From positions 27,076,354 through 27,140,353 of the forward strand of contig NC_063052.1 of the NCBI RefSeq assembly GCF_018812025.1: 64,000 nt of DNA, given 5' to 3'. Shown here piece after piece: positions 32,338-45,085 of this stretch (position 1 is the stretch's first letter; the number at the start of each line of letters is the position of its first letter). Below the pieces are notes generated by a model. The model did not search any database, had not been told where the DNA came from, and saw only the letters and a list, made by a program, of their open reading frames with translations. Source of the DNA: Megalobrama amblycephala. Taxonomy: Eukaryota; Chordata; Actinopteri; Cypriniformes; Xenocyprididae. Position numbers and translations under genes: made by a program.

Positions 32338-33655
32338 AATTTTTCGTTCTACTGTTGCCCCTGTTTTGGGTCATCCTTGGCTTGTTCAGCATAACCCTCA
32401 GATTAACGTTTACCATTTAGTGCGAATAAAGGAGGGCGATGAATGGAAGACGGCGTTTAATACTCCCTTAGGGCACTTTAAATATCGGGTTCTTCCATTC
32501 GGCCTAGTCAACACACCAGCTGTCTTTCAAGCCCTAGTAAACAATGTTCTGAGAGACATGCTCAACATTTTTGTTTTTGTCTATCTGGATGATATCCTGA
32601 TTTTCTCGCCCTCTCTCCAGGTGCACGTCCAACATATTCACCGCGTCCTGCAACGCCTGTTAGAGAACCGCCTCTTCGTTAAAGCTGAGAAATGCGCTTT
32701 TCACGTCCAGTCGGTAACGTTCCTTGGCTCGGTAGTATCTGCTGATGGCATCAGTATGGACCCAGCCAAGGTGCATGCAATCATTGAATGGCCCATTCCT
32801 GACTTCCAAACTGCACTCCAACGTTTTTTGGGGTTTGCAAACTTTTATCGCCGAATTATCTCTAATTTCAGTCATGTGGCTGCTCCGTTGACACCTCTCA
32901 CCTCGTCCAAGACTCGTTTCGTTTGGACCAAATTCTGCGCAACTCGCGTTCGATAAACTCAAGGAGCTGTTTACCACAGCCCCCATACTAATAATGCCAG
33001 ACCACGAGAGACAATTCATTGTCGAGGTTGATGCCTCCAATGTGGCTGTCGGTGCTGTGCTTTCTCAGCGCTAACCGCTAGATGAAAAAGTCCATCCGTG
33101 TGCTTATTTCTCCCGCCGACTCTCGCTGGCCGAGCATAACTATGACATTGGCAATCATGAACTCCTTGACGTTCGATTGGCCCTAGAAGAATGGCGACAC
33201 TGGTTAGAGGGTACCTCTATTCCATGCGTAGTATGGACGGATCACAAGAACCTTGAATATATTCAGACAGCAAAGAGACTAAATGCTTGCCAGGCTCATT
33301 GGGCGCTTTTCTTTGGACGTTTTAATTTAGCATTTCTTTTCAGCCCGGCATTAAGAACACAAAGCCTGATGCACTCTCTCGCCAGTTCGGTACCTCGGAG
33401 AGCACCTCCACCACTGAGACATTACCAGACGTGTGTGTGGTTGGGGGCGTTACCTGGGGAATAGAGAGACAGGTTAAGGTGACGTTGTCCAATGTATCTG
33501 TTCCTCGACAATGTCCCCAGGATTTGTTATTCGTTCCCAAGTCTATTCATCCTGCTGTCCTCCGCTAGGGGCATTCTTCTAAATTAGTCATGCATCCTGG
33601 GGTAAGAGGAACTCTCGCGGCCGTTAATCAGCAATTTTGGTGGCCCCCATTTAAA
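32338..33655 (+). pseudogene. Ty3/gypsy pol: RT, RNase H and start of integrase (truncated)
   Basis: A GHPWL protease-end motif (32370) is joined directly to the middle of the reverse transcriptase ([20 protein letters not shown]), so the RT N-terminus has been deleted. The catalytic [10 protein letters not shown] is at about 32580. RNase H sequence follows with a frameshift near 32950 ([19 protein letters not shown]) and a stop near 33074. The integrase zinc-binding start (VMHPGVRGTLAAVNQQFWWP) is reached at about 33590-33640 and the element ends abruptly. It cannot be functional. Confidence 0.8.
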
Positions 33656-34207
33656 ATACACTTTTAAAATACATTTAAAAAAACTGTGAAAAATACTACT
33701 CTGTCTACTCTATCTGGTGTATGGGATATTAATCAACACAAGCCAAGCACATGTCATATAGGATTTCTGTGGTAAGTAATCAAGGTCAAGTTGTACATTA
33801 TTCATTATTTACATTTAATCATTTAGCAGATACTTTTATCCAAAGCTACTAACAAATGAGGAGAACAGTCGGAGTTATATTAATAAATATCTTGATGCGT
33901 CCAAGCTTTATAATGGCAGTGAGCGGATGAGTGAGTATGAGCTGAAGAAAGTGCATCCATCACATCCATCCATCATAAACATAATCCATATAGCTCCAGG
34001 GGGTTAATAAAGGCCTTCTGAAGTGAAGCGATGCATTTGTGTAAGAAAAATTTCCATATTTAACAAGTTATAAAGTAAAACATATAGCTTCCACCAGACC
34101 GCCTTCTGGATTCAACTTACGAAGAAAGTGTAACGCTTCTCGCAGTTCAAAAAGCTTACTACATCATACGCCTTCTGTATTCTACGTACGAAAAAAACAT
34201 AACTGAT
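33656..34207. other. Repeat fragments between the two duplication units
   Basis: At 33807-33872 lies a reverse-oriented L2 3' tail (ATTTAGCAGATACTTTTATCC, the same tail as at 59905). The rest (about 33890-34207, with ATCCATCCATCATAAACATA and GGGGGTTAATAAAGGCCTTC) looks like a fish repeat but I cannot assign it. Confidence 0.4.
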
Positions 34208-35300
34208 GCAATGAGATCCCTCATGACGAAGGGCATCTCAGGAACAGCACTCCAGTGGTTCAAGTCTTGTCTCTCAGGTAGGTCCTTCGGAGTGTCGTAG
34301 GTGGGTGAGGTGTCTAAGTTGCAACAGCTACTGGTGTGCCTCAGGGCTCAGTGCTTGGACCACTTCTCTTCTCCATCTACATGTCATCACTAGGATCTGT
34401 CATTCAGAAACATGGCTTTTCTTACCACTGCTATGATGCTGATGACACACGATGATCCGACAGTAGCTGCTCACATCTCAGCCTGCCTGACACACATTTC
34501 TGGCTGGATGAAGGACCACCACCTCCAACTCAACCTTGCAAAGACAGAACTGATTGTGGTTTCGCCCAACCCAACACTTCATCACAACATCTCCATTCTG
34601 CTAGGTTTGTCAACCATAACTCCTTCCAGGACAGCCAGGAACCTTGGAGTTGTGATTGATGATCATTTAAACTTCACAGACCACATTGCTAGAACTGCCT
34701 GGCCGGTCGTGCAGATTTATACAACTTTAGGAAGATCAGACCCTTCCTATCAGAGTATTCCACACAAATTCTTGTGCAAGCTCTTGTTGAATTGTTGATT
34801 GCTAATTGCCGCTCACATCAAATTCAAGGCACTGATGTTTGCTTACAGAACATCCACTGGTTCTGCACCACTATACCTATACTTCAGACTTATGTGCCCT
34901 CCAGAAGCTTGTGTTCTGCAAGTGAACGCCACCTTGTGGTGCCATCCATAAGAGGCACCAAATCACTCTCACAGACCTTTACCTGGACTGTTCCCTGTTG
35001 ATGGATTGATCTGCTTAACTCAACCTGAGTTGCTTTTCAAGAAACGGCTAAAGACGCATCTCTTTTATCAACACTTGACTCATTAATACTAATACTTACT
35101 ATTCTATTCTATTTTACTTTCTTTCTTTATTTTATTAAAAAAAGAAAATTTGCCATGTGTACTCTGCAGACTAACTGGGACCAGTCACAGCATTTACATA
35201 TTGTTGGCATATTGTTGGTTTGATTGCTTCTATTGTTCACCTCATTTACGTCATTTCGGATAAAAACGTCTGCTAAATGATTAAATGTAAATGTATTTCT
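34208..35300 (+). mobile_element. L2-group LINE, 3' half (degenerate, unit 2)
   Basis: The same element as at 1-1008, starting at GGGCATCTCAGG and ending with GATTAAATGTAAATG. It includes WMKDHHLQLNLAKTELIVVS and NLGVVIDDHLNFTDH, plus a 3' section around 35030-35090 (LFKKRLKTHLF-like) that is missing from the unit-1 copy. Frameshifts are present throughout. Confidence 0.85.
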
Positions 35301-35939
35301 TTTCATTATCGGATTGTTTGTTAACCTAATTAAGATTGATTCAAATCTGATATTAAATAGTATTTCTGACTCTAATAAAACTGGTTAATTTACATGCCAC
35401 CACATGAAACACATATTTCACAATGAAATACATGAAATACAGGATGGTAAAGTTTGCGAGGGCTTCAGTCTTGGTTACAGCCTGAGTCTGGCAGCACTTA
35501 CTCCACAGATGATTTATTCATGAGCTCAGTAGACTTCAAGTCACACTAACTAACAAGTGTCTCCATATATGAGGCTGTCAATATCAGCATCAATAAAGTA
35601 GATACACCATAACAACTGTCAATCAAAATGTTGATTAAAATGTTTTTCCTTATGTGGTAACATCTATAGATGAACTTAACTCAAGACAAAGTATTATTTT
35701 ATAATTCTCAGTGAGTCAAAATTCACTGGGTTATGACATTTAAATCTTTTATTGACATTGCCTTTTGGCTACATATCATAAGATTGTTAGCTTTAAATAA
35801 ACAAATTTGATAAAATACACTTTGACCCTCTGGTGCTCTCCTGTCATTTTATGGTGAATTTTACGTTTTGTTTTTTTTCCAAATTTTTAACTTAATTGTA
35901 ATGGTACAAAACTTGCTATATAAACACACGCACACACAC
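35301..35939. other. AT-rich DNA shared with unit 1
   Basis: The stretch matches 1020-1500, with about 150 bp of extra sequence near 35500-35650. No gene is seen. Confidence 0.5.
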
Positions 35940-36802
35940 ACACACACATTTGTTTTTGTGAATTGTGGGGACTTTCCATAGGTGTAATGGTTTTTATACT
36001 GTGCAAACTGTATTTTCTATCCCCCTACACCAACTCTATACCTAAACCTACCCATCACAGAAATCTGCACATTTTTACTTTTTCATCATTCTGTATGATT
36101 TTTAAGCCTTTTGAAAAATGAGGACATGGGGTAATGTCCTCATGAGTCACCCTCTCCTTGTAATACCTATGTCATACCCATGTCATTATACAAATTTGTG
36201 TCCTGATATGTCACAAAAGCGCGCGCACACACTCACGGAACATTCCATAGGCGTAATGGTCTTTATACTGTACAAACCGTATTTTCTATCGCCCTACACC
36301 AACCCTATACCTAAACCTAACCATCACAGGAAACTGCATATTTTTACTTTCTCAAAAAAAAAAAAACCCTCATTCTGTATGATTTATAAGCCTTGTGAAA
36401 AATGGGGACGTGGGCTAATGTCCTCATAAATCACCCTCTTCTTGTAATACCTATGCCATACCCATGCCATTATACAAATTTGTGTCCTGATATGTCACAA
36501 AAACGCACACACACACACACGGAACATTCCATAAGCGTAATGGTTTTTATACTGTACAAACCATATTTTCTATCGCCCTACACTACCCCTACCCCTAAAC
36601 CTAACCATCACAGAAAACTGCACATTTTTACTCTCTCAAAAAAACTCATTCTGTATGATTTATAAGCCTTGTGAAAAATGGGGACATGGGGTAATGTTCT
36701 CATAAATCACCCTCTCCTTGTAATACCTATGCCATTCATGTCATTATACACATTTGTGTCCTGATATGTCACAAAAACATGCACACTCACACACAAACAC
36801 AC

Positions 36803-36833
<31 letters not shown>

Positions 36834-36840
36834 AATCCAT
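35940..36840. repeat. Three tandem copies of a 0.29-kb fish repeat joined by CA runs
   Basis: Each copy carries CATAGGCGTAATGG (or a close variant), TATTTTCTATCGCCCTACAC, CCTAAACCTAACCATCACAG and TTGTGTCCTGATATGTCAC and ends in a CA run that joins the next (about 35960-36225, 36226-36505, 36506-36830). Open frames across it (36118-36429, 36402-36665) are repeated shadows of the unit. Unit 1 has only a short CA run at this point. Confidence 0.8.
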
Positions 36841-38149
36841 CTTTCATTGATAATAAGGATATTTATTTTTACTTTGTTTCAAATGCTCAAAGCACTTTTC
36901 AACAACACACTATCACATAACACATCTCTGCCACTGTAATGAGTATATAATGTATATGTATGTACATTTTAGCTTTGGAAACATAAGAGTTGAACTCAAG
37001 CTAACTTGAACATTATATGTGCAATATATTTATATGTTAATATATGTTATATGTTAATGTTGAATCTCTATATTTTAACTTCTTTGCTGAGAAAATGAAG
37101 ACCCAAAAGATTTAGAGCATCTGTAGTTGTTGACAAAGACAACTGTGTAATGGATGATGCATATTGATCAGAAATGTTCATTTACTTTGAAAATGTTGCA
37201 ATATCACATTAGGACATTTATAATATACATAATACAACAGTTCATATCATTTTCCAAACATGTTTTGAAATATATCACATATATTAATAACAAAATAATA
37301 ACTTTTTATGCTGTTTTTACAAAAACACAATCAATAAAAAAGGAAAAAGAAAAAAAAAACATTGAGGTTATATATTTATTAAAGTTCTGCACACCTCCTA
37401 ATTATATTGCCTGTGATTTAACATTTTTGTGTATTTTTGGTATCGTTGTGCAATTAAGATAGAAACCTGAACCAGTATTTTCTAACTGAAAAGATACAGG
37501 ACTCATTTCAAGGCTGTATGTTACTCCATTGAACTGCCTTAATAATGTGTTGCAGAATGTATTTGCAAAAGCTTGGTAGAATGAGTAGATGGTAATGTTT
37601 CAATGTTGAAAATCAAAATTGAGGTTGTGTGCTCCGCCCCTTTCATACTGCTTATCTGCAGCTGTACAGTCATTACAGCTGCAGTCATTGTTCTAGGTCT
37701 GAAAAATGGCACTTACACACTAAATCCATACTAACATAACACTTCTTCAGAGCAGTATGTGAGGCTAAGTGTATCCATTAATTCACTTTCAGGAGCAAGA
37801 AAAAAAAAAAAAAAAAATATTCTGTTCAGTTTATCAGAAACATCAAACGCATTCAAAATCCTTCAAGTTTCTGGGCCAATTTTGAATGAAATTTCAGAAA
37901 GTACTGATCCTTTGATAAATAAGTTGAATTCTTTTGGGGAGGAGGGTGTTCTCTAAAACACTGTATACATACTCTCAGCTCACACCCAAATGTTTTCCAT
38001 CACAGATTATGCAGTGGTGTAGTATTTCAGAGTTAATGATATTATAATGTCTGCTGAGCAAGCTCAAAATATCAAATGAGTGGAAACTCACAACCTCTTC
38101 GCAGTGGAGGCAGTGTCTCTCGTTGTGCGCAAGAGTGGCTTTTACAGCC
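36841..38149. other. Non-coding DNA shared with 1745-3560
   Basis: No gene is seen. The empty sites for the unit-1 insertions at 2036 and 3035 lie near 37350 and 37700. Confidence 0.5.
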
Positions 38150-38866
38150 GCTATTATTTTCTGGTCCTGAGAAAACATGGAGGGCTCTGTCCCATCTTAG
38201 ACCTGAGACCACATTATCAAAGTGCCCATTCAAACTGATCACACTGAAATGAATCTTTTGGCCAGGAGTCTTGTTTATCTTAGTGGACCTAAAGAATGCC
38301 TATTTCATATTCAGATTGTCTCTCATCATTAACAGACTTGCATTCTGTGGTACAGCATATTAGTCTATGACCCTCCCCTTCGGTATGTCACACATTCATG
38401 AAATGTGTTGAATACGTTTCTCTCCCCACTTGAGATTGAGTGGAGTTCACATGCTGAATTATCTGGTCATGGACACAGACTCATGCTTATCAACCAACTT
38501 CTATGTTTGGGGCTGTCAGTAAATATGCAGAAAAGCGATATACTTTTCTGAAACCAAGTCAGCGCATGATTAAAATGTTTAAAAATGCTCCAAACTGCCA
38601 TATTTAAGCATTTTCCAAAAAGATGTGTTTTCAAATGTATCTGAATTAGTGTACATGTATCCAAGCACTCACAGACCTTAATCAACTCCCTGAGCTCAAG
38701 CTGGGGAAAACTCTTCCCTTAAAGTGTTTTCAGAAAACACTCGGGTCGATGCCCACTGCCTTGAGAGTGTGTGTCAATTAGGATTGCTTCACATCGACCA
38801 CTTCGTGCCTGGCATGTGGGCCTTATGCGTGTCACGCTGACCCGCAGCTGCCTGGATGCTCTAGCC
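38150..38866 (+). pseudogene. Old DIRS polymerase remnant (unit 2)
   Basis: Counterpart of 3556-4641 without the 0.3-kb insertion, so the RT pieces run on: frame fragments near 38180-38300 (LSxVDLKNAYF-like), then KCVEYVS, SPLEIEWSS and NMQKSD near 38400-38540, and VGLMRVTLTRSCLDAL near 38815-38860. It is heavily mutated. Confidence 0.55.
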
Positions 38867-40090
38867 CAGTGGTTTTCAATCCTTTCAATAAATTTTACTA
38901 TGGTTTATTATACATTATACAAGTTGTAAAGTAAAATCAGTTTATTCTTTCTATATACTTTAGACATGTAGAACATATCTGCGTTTGTGCATAAATATGT
39001 GTGCTGTAGTTGCGAATCTTATCCAAGATGTAGGCTAATCAATATTAGTCAGTCGTGTCTGACATAAAGGATCCACGATCCATTGACCACAAACCATTAA
39101 GTGAATGAATGGTAATAATCAGCAATAGGCTGTATACGCGTTCACACGAATAACTTTTTATTTGAATGCTTCAATATGCGTTGACACAAATTGCTTTACT
39201 TAAATGTTTCATTGATATAACATGACATTGAGTTGTTAGCAAAGGAATGCATAGTGACATCATAGCATAATGAACCTATGAATCGGCTTTTTGAACCGGT
39301 TCATTGAGCTGAACTGTCTGAAAAGAACTGGTTCGCGGAAATGAATCGGACTTTGCATCACTAAATCCTGGTCCTGGAGATCCACCACTCTGCACATGTA
39401 TGCCTCTCTTATTGGAAACTGGGTGCTTATCATATCCCTCCTCGTTTCCTCGCTCCTCCGTCCTCTATCCTATGACCCGGAAACCGATCGAGCTCAGCCA
39501 TCTTAAAGGATATCTCAATTCTCTAATTGCACCGCGAGGAGGTGAGGATCGAGGAGTGAGGAAGCTTCCTGAGGAGTCATGAGCAAGGATCCAGGTCATC
39601 CTTTGCGGAAGTCTTTCTCGTTGAGAAACGTGACGCATGCATAAATTCCCACCCCTTCATATCGGTCACAATAATTTAAATGTATGCTTTAATCTTCAGT
39701 TTAAATACCTTTACACTCACATATTTCATCTGTTTTATTAATATATTATATATATTTTTTTAAATAACCAGACTTTAACAACATATGGGTGATCCCTCGA
39801 GCGCAGCTATGAGCTTTAAAGTGATGCTAAAGGGAGCAAGATATAATTTTACTTGATTAAATTCCTCCATCCTCGAGGCTTTTCCTTGCGTCCTTCCCTC
39901 AACCTGAGGGGTGGAGCTAAGCGCAAGGAAAGGAAACAGGATGCACAAATAAGAACTGAGAAGCACCCACTCAGTTGAGTTCATGGCTCTCTCCTAACGA
40001 GCTGATAATCTTAATCAGTTATGTTAAATATTGGAAACATACAAAATGTGCAGATCGGTGGATCCCCAGGACCAGGATTGAAAACCTCTG
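38867..40090. mobile_element. hAT MITE split by two nested insertions
   Basis: Outer ends and the 8-bp duplication CTCTAGCC (38859-38866, 40091-40098) are as in the unit-1 copy at 4642-4812. One insertion (about 38885-39361) ends in TTTGCATCACTA and may duplicate an 8-mer near AATCCT. The second (about 39411-39975) has inverted ends around CTGGGTGCTT and AAGCACCCACTCAG and contains GAGGATCGAGGAG-type sequence. Neither has a transposase. Confidence 0.75.
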
Positions 40091-40116
40091 CTCTAGCCCT
40101 GTGATCAACAGAGTGC

Positions 40117-40150
40117 TGTATTGTATTGTATTGTATTGTATTGTATTGTA
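40117..40150. repeat. TTGTA pentanucleotide microsatellite
   Basis: About six TTGTA units; the unit-1 copy has one unit at this point (near 4843). Confidence 0.9.
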
Positions 40151-40290
40151 GGGCAGATCACAATTGACCATATGCACAGTTACCTCCTAGCATTCGTTAA
40201 GCCAGCTTGGGCATTTCCGGAGAACTGTCATTCTGTACTCGCTGTACATCGACACAAAACCATCAGTGGTTGACTTTTTAATGTTGTATT
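40150..40290 (-). other. Conserved minus-strand exon-like segment, copy 2 of 3
   Basis: Matches 4846-5000. Changes relative to the other copies include CCGGAGAACTG for CCGGTGAACTG and a changed donor-like site (CTAGGAGGTAACT context). The product is not recognised. Confidence 0.3.
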
Positions 40291-40298
40291 TATATGTT

Positions 40299-42096
40299 AA
40301 TGCAATTATCACACTTGCCTAATCTGATTGCAATAAAGACAAAGCTAATGGGAACGTTTGAAAAATGGACACACACACACTCTCTTTGTTTTCCCAGCAC
40401 TTCAATTGGATGACCAAAAACATTATTTGTTCACCCTTCTGAGATTGTCCCCATTTGTAAAACTGAATGTTTCAAGATGTAGAAAATACATTTGATAGAA
40501 AACACTTTAATTTAAAAATGAAAAAGACATTAATTACCACTATAACCAGCAGATGGTGGCAGAGGAACAATTATTGGCTCATATTAGCCATTTTGTCAGT
40601 GTGAAATATGAAGTACTCACAAAATCTCATGAAAAACAATAACTTTTCTTGCGAATGAATTACACAGAAAGCGAGCACCGTGCTCTCCCTTCATAATCAC
40701 TGAAGCTGTCAGTTCAGCTCAAGCTCAATGATTTTGGCACACTTGTGAAAACTCACATTTTATTCAATGAATCTAACTAAAGTCTAAACTAAATCTTTAA
40801 TTTACAGTGTTGACGTTTTTTTTTTTTTTTTACACAAAAGTGTGAAAACTGATGGTCGGATTAAATTATGCTGAGGAGCACTGAGGGATGCGTCTTTTTT
40901 ATGTTGTCTTACATTACTTTGAATAACTAAATTAATGCTAGGCCTGCCTATTTAAGTGACCTATATTCTGATTCTAAACTATTACAATATTGATGCTTTT
41001 AAAGCTGCCTCAGGACATTGAAGATACCGATACACCAACAAGTGACATTTCACCGGAAGTTTTCCAGCTGGCTTATATTATTGCAGAAGTTATTAAGAAC
41101 GTTCTTTGCATATGGTCAATTGATGCGTCAAGCATGGGCTGGGTTGTCCTATGCAATGGCAGAGAGGCTTTTGGCCTGCAAATAGTGCTACTGATGCAAA
41201 GTTTCACTCTCCATGTAGTGGTCCATATAGTCATCTTCAGTTTTTGGTTTGATTGTTTGATGTTTCTAGATTTGATAGGAATATAAGTGTGATTGAAGTG
41301 GATGAAGCAGAAGTTCTCTATTCATATCTATTCAGATTTAAAAGTAGTGAATTATTGCCTGGATATTGTCAAACCCATATCTAAACAACAAGTCAAACCT
41401 TTAAACCTTTCCACTGCAAACTATTCTTTCTTTAATTTTAATAGTTTTTAACCACAACCAAACTGGTACTAGTTCACCTGCTAATTACTACAATGATAAT
41501 AAATCTACTACTAACAACTAATTGAACCTCAAGACATTAACTCACATTTAAATTGATGAATTTAACTTTTAATGAGTTTAAATTTACAAACAAATTCAAC
41601 AAATGAAGTTGAATGAACCTCAAAATAAACTATTGATATACTAAAAAGTACAAAAAAAAAATTCTGGTTGAAACATTAAAATTTAAACAAAAACTAGTGG
41701 TCAAAACTCTAGCAAATCTTGTAGGATATTGAACATTTTTATTACAATATGTGTGTGGATGTAAATAATTGGTTGTTGTTGTTTTTTTATACCTCACATG
41801 AACTCAATTTGAAATGTTGTTTGCAGTATGTTTCGGGTGACGGTGACAGGCGAAGGCCACAAGCTGAAAAGTACTGGTCTAACAATAAAGTTGTTCGATA
41901 TCATACAAGTTTGGCTTGGAGTTTTGACCTCTTTATAAGCAAAGTAGGTTGGAACAACTTGGAACATGGAAAAGGTAAATTTATACAAAAACCGCCATAA
42001 CAACAATAACGACATATTGCGAGAGTTGGTAGTCTTCATATTATTTGAACTGCAAATTCCTTTTATAAGCTGTAATGCGGTTATATATGAAGAACT
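40299..42096. other. Non-coding DNA downstream of the recombinase-like gene, unit 2
   Basis: Shared with 5000-7340 minus the LTR-like insertion. A plus-strand open frame at 40990-41286 covers the conserved ISPEVFQLAY segment and is longer here than in unit 1, but no family is recognised. Confidence 0.45.
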
Positions 42097-42266
42097 TCAA
42101 GGTTCTTCCAGTCCCGGTTCTTTTAGAGCTTCTGGTTCAGCCTTTAAACACTTCTCACAGTCACTCTTTGCTGGTACAGTACAAGATGTGATGAAATGCA
42201 TCATGTGTCTTTCCACCGCCTGCACCTCTGTCTGCTGCCAGGGTTTTTTCCTCTGTGTAATTTTAC
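42097..42266 (-). pseudogene. Last coding exon of recombinase-like gene, unit 2 (frameshifted)
   Basis: Same acceptor and start as 7344-7600 (GKITQRKKPWQQTEV...CEKC). Two single-base insertions, near 42120 (TTCTTTTAGAGC) and 42101 (TTCAAGGTTC), shift the frame after EPEAL and create a TGA at 42097-42099, removing the final RDWKNLKFFIYNR part. The predicted tail is about 30 residues shorter than in unit 1 and ends in unrelated residues. Confidence 0.65.
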
Positions 42267-42537
42267 CTGAAAATGGTCAGAAAATATTAGGATAAAGAAT
42301 AGTGTGTGCTGGAATTCCAAATACTGAAGTTCTGAATCCTATATCAGTAATTATGTCATCATCTATAGTGCAAGTAAATTATTAAAAGTGGATTTGATGT
42401 TTTGACAATTTTTTTTTTTTCTTTTTTTTTGACACACACTGCACAAGTATACAGAGGTTCCAGAGTTTGGCGCATACTAAGGACCATCCTGCCATCATAT
42501 CTTTGCTTTTTTTAAAAAAAGCAGGCTTAATATTCAT

Positions 42538-42822
42538 TAGGGATGCATCAATACCATTTTTTAAGGACTGAGTACAAGTACGAATTTGTTTTTTCTTTTT
42601 CTGGTACTCACCGATATCGATAGCTATACATTTATTAATTTCTCTCTCTCTTTATTTTTTTTGGAGATGTTGCAGTTTTCCAAGCACAACACAGTGAGAC
42701 TAATGAAGGACAGCTTTGTTATTATTACTCCAATGAAAAAAAGTTATATTTTTTTATGTGCTTGTCATAAACTTAAAGAACAAAAATTTCAGTGTCCAAT
42801 AACCTTCAAAGGGCATTATTAT

Positions 42823-42855
<33 letters not shown>

Positions 42856-43474
42856 TACATAAACAAATGACAAAAAATACAACAAATACTATAGAGATAC
42901 AAATTAAATAAACTTGTTTTTCAGATACAGTAGGTTTATTTACCATGTATACATTTATTTAACATCTTTTATTGTTTTATTAACATTAATGACAAATATT
43001 TAATTAGGCTATGGTCCCTTTAAGACCGAATCCATGGATACTGACACATATCCTGTTTTCACCCAAATGTTTACGTTGACTTAAGCCACAACCGACTGTA
43101 TTTACATGAGATACTCCACACGATGGACATTTTGACAACTATGTGTGCATTTGACCATTCAGGCGCAAGGAGAACTGATCATGCACTGTCTGTGAGAACT
43201 GGGATCCGCCTATCCCGCCTTCACTAATCGATAACGAATGATTGAAAGCATACAGTTCGCAATGTGTGTGTTGTCATCATTAATTTTTAAGTATTTTCAC
43301 ACCTCTGAGGCTGACATTGTTTCTGCTGCTGCCGTCGGAGTCTCTGTGCACGGAAAATTCTGTCACGTCACATGAAGTATCGGTCTTTGGTTTCGGGGGT
43401 ATTTTTACGAGTACAAGTACATGAGCTTGGTATCGGCCGATACTGGTACTGGTATCGGTATCTGTGCATCCCTA
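42538..43474. mobile_element. hAT element, non-autonomous, exact 8-bp target duplication
   Basis: Ends TAGGGATGCATC and GTGCATCCCTA, flanked by ATATTCAT (42530-42537 and 43475-43482). The empty site is at about 7991 in unit 1. Long arms carry GGTATCGG/CCGATACC-rich sequence near the ends. It contains an AT microsatellite near 42825-42850; no transposase is seen. Confidence 0.9.
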
Positions 43475-43626
43475 ATATTCATTCTATTTTGGGTCCTGAT
43501 TAGTAGACGACGAGCACATGAAGCTTTTTGCCGTGTTGCTTATATTTATCAAGCAGTAAAAATGCCCCTTCCCATGCTCAAAACAAGGCATCTGTGGATG
43601 AGAGCCCAAAACAAGGACTGCTGGAA

Positions 43627-44985
43627 TGATAGAATACTGTCTAACACTTGATGGCTGCTCTGTCAAGTCTTCATCATCAGTTAGGAACCTGGGTGGGCTC
43701 TTTGATAGCAATCTTTCATTTGAAAGCCACATTTCTAGCATAAATGTAAAATGTAAAACCGCATTCTTCCATCTTAAAAACATATCTAAACTACGACATA
43801 TGCTCTTAATGACAAATGCGGAAGTTAGTTAATGCATTCATAACCCAAGGCTAGATTATTTTAATGCTCTACTGGGTGGTTGCCCTGCACGCTTAATAAA
43901 ACTCCAGCTGGTCCAAAACGGAGTTCTTACTAGAACCAGGAAGTATGACCATATTAGCCCGGTTCTGTCAACACTGCATTGGCTCCCTATTAAACATCAC
44001 ATACATTTTAATATCTTACTAATTTCTTACACAGCACTAAATGGTTTAGCACCCCAGTACTAGAACGAGCTCATAACGAATTATAGTCCTTCGCGTTTAT
44101 TGCGATCTCAAAATTCTGGCCAGTTGATAATACCTAGAATATCAAAATCAACCGAAAGTGGTAGATCCTTCTCCTATTTGGCACCTAAACTTTGGAACAG
44201 TCTTCCTAGCATTCTTCAGGAAGCAGACACACTCTCAGTTTAAATCTAGACTAAAAATTCATCTCTTTAACCTGGCATACACAACACATTATCAATTTAT
44301 ATTTTTTTTTTACATCCATTAAAAGCACTGTTAAATCCTTTAGAAGACTGCATAAATTAGGTCACATGGAATCGGGAACACTTCTTATAACACCCAAAGT
44401 ACTCGTTACATCATAAGAATGGCATCTATGCTAATATTAGTCTCTCTGTTTATCTCATGGTTTACCGTAGTCAGCTGGATCCGGGCCGTATCCAGATCAG
44501 ATGGAGGACCTGCATCTAGACACGACCACAACGAAATGTCAGCTAGATTGTGTCAACTATCCCCTGTGAAGGCCTCATCAACACGACAGCCAGTGGCACA
44601 GGCCCTCAACAAAACTGTTTCCATTCCGAGTCCAAGTTTGGGTTCCTTGCCACTGTTGCCTCTGGCTTGCTTAGTTGGGGACACTTGATATTCAACAATG
44701 TTTTTGATATGCCTGCACTGACATCATTGTATGCAAACTGAACGGAACTGGACGATGACATCACTGTCTTCTCCAGAGCTGCTGTATAGATAAATGAACT
44801 AAATTAATAACTAAACATTTTTTTACAAAGGAATTAATTAGTACTGAATTTACTTAAGCTGGACAATGATACCATTTTCTTCTAGAGCTGCTGTGCAGCC
44901 AGAATTATTTTCCTGTTACCACTGTAAAGCTGCTTTGACACAATCTGCAGTGCTATATAAATAAAGATGACTTGACTTGTCATAC
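43627..44985 (+). mobile_element. LINE reverse transcriptase C-terminal part and 3' tail (unit 2)
   Basis: Broken frames read CSVKSSSSVRNLGGLFDSNL, FHLKNISKLRHMLLM, RLDYFNALLGGCPARLI and STLHWLPIKHHIHFNILLI, the RT thumb and connection of an L2/CR1-type LINE different from the one at 1 and 34208. The 3' end, GCTATATAAATAAAGATGAC followed by TTGACTTG, is a typical fish LINE tail. Only the 3' part is present, as expected from 5' truncation. It sits in the intron of the minus-strand gene. Confidence 0.7.
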
Positions 44986-45085
44986 TGTGTTGTCTTAAAA
45001 AAAGAAATTGTTAAATCCGAATCACTGTTGTGGGTTCACTTTTTATACATTCATTCATTTCCCAACATTTTTTATTAATTACATA

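Noticed and set aside
36118..36939. Repeated peptide frames (two near-identical proteins in a row)
   Set aside because: They are translations of a tandem non-coding repeat with CA runs.
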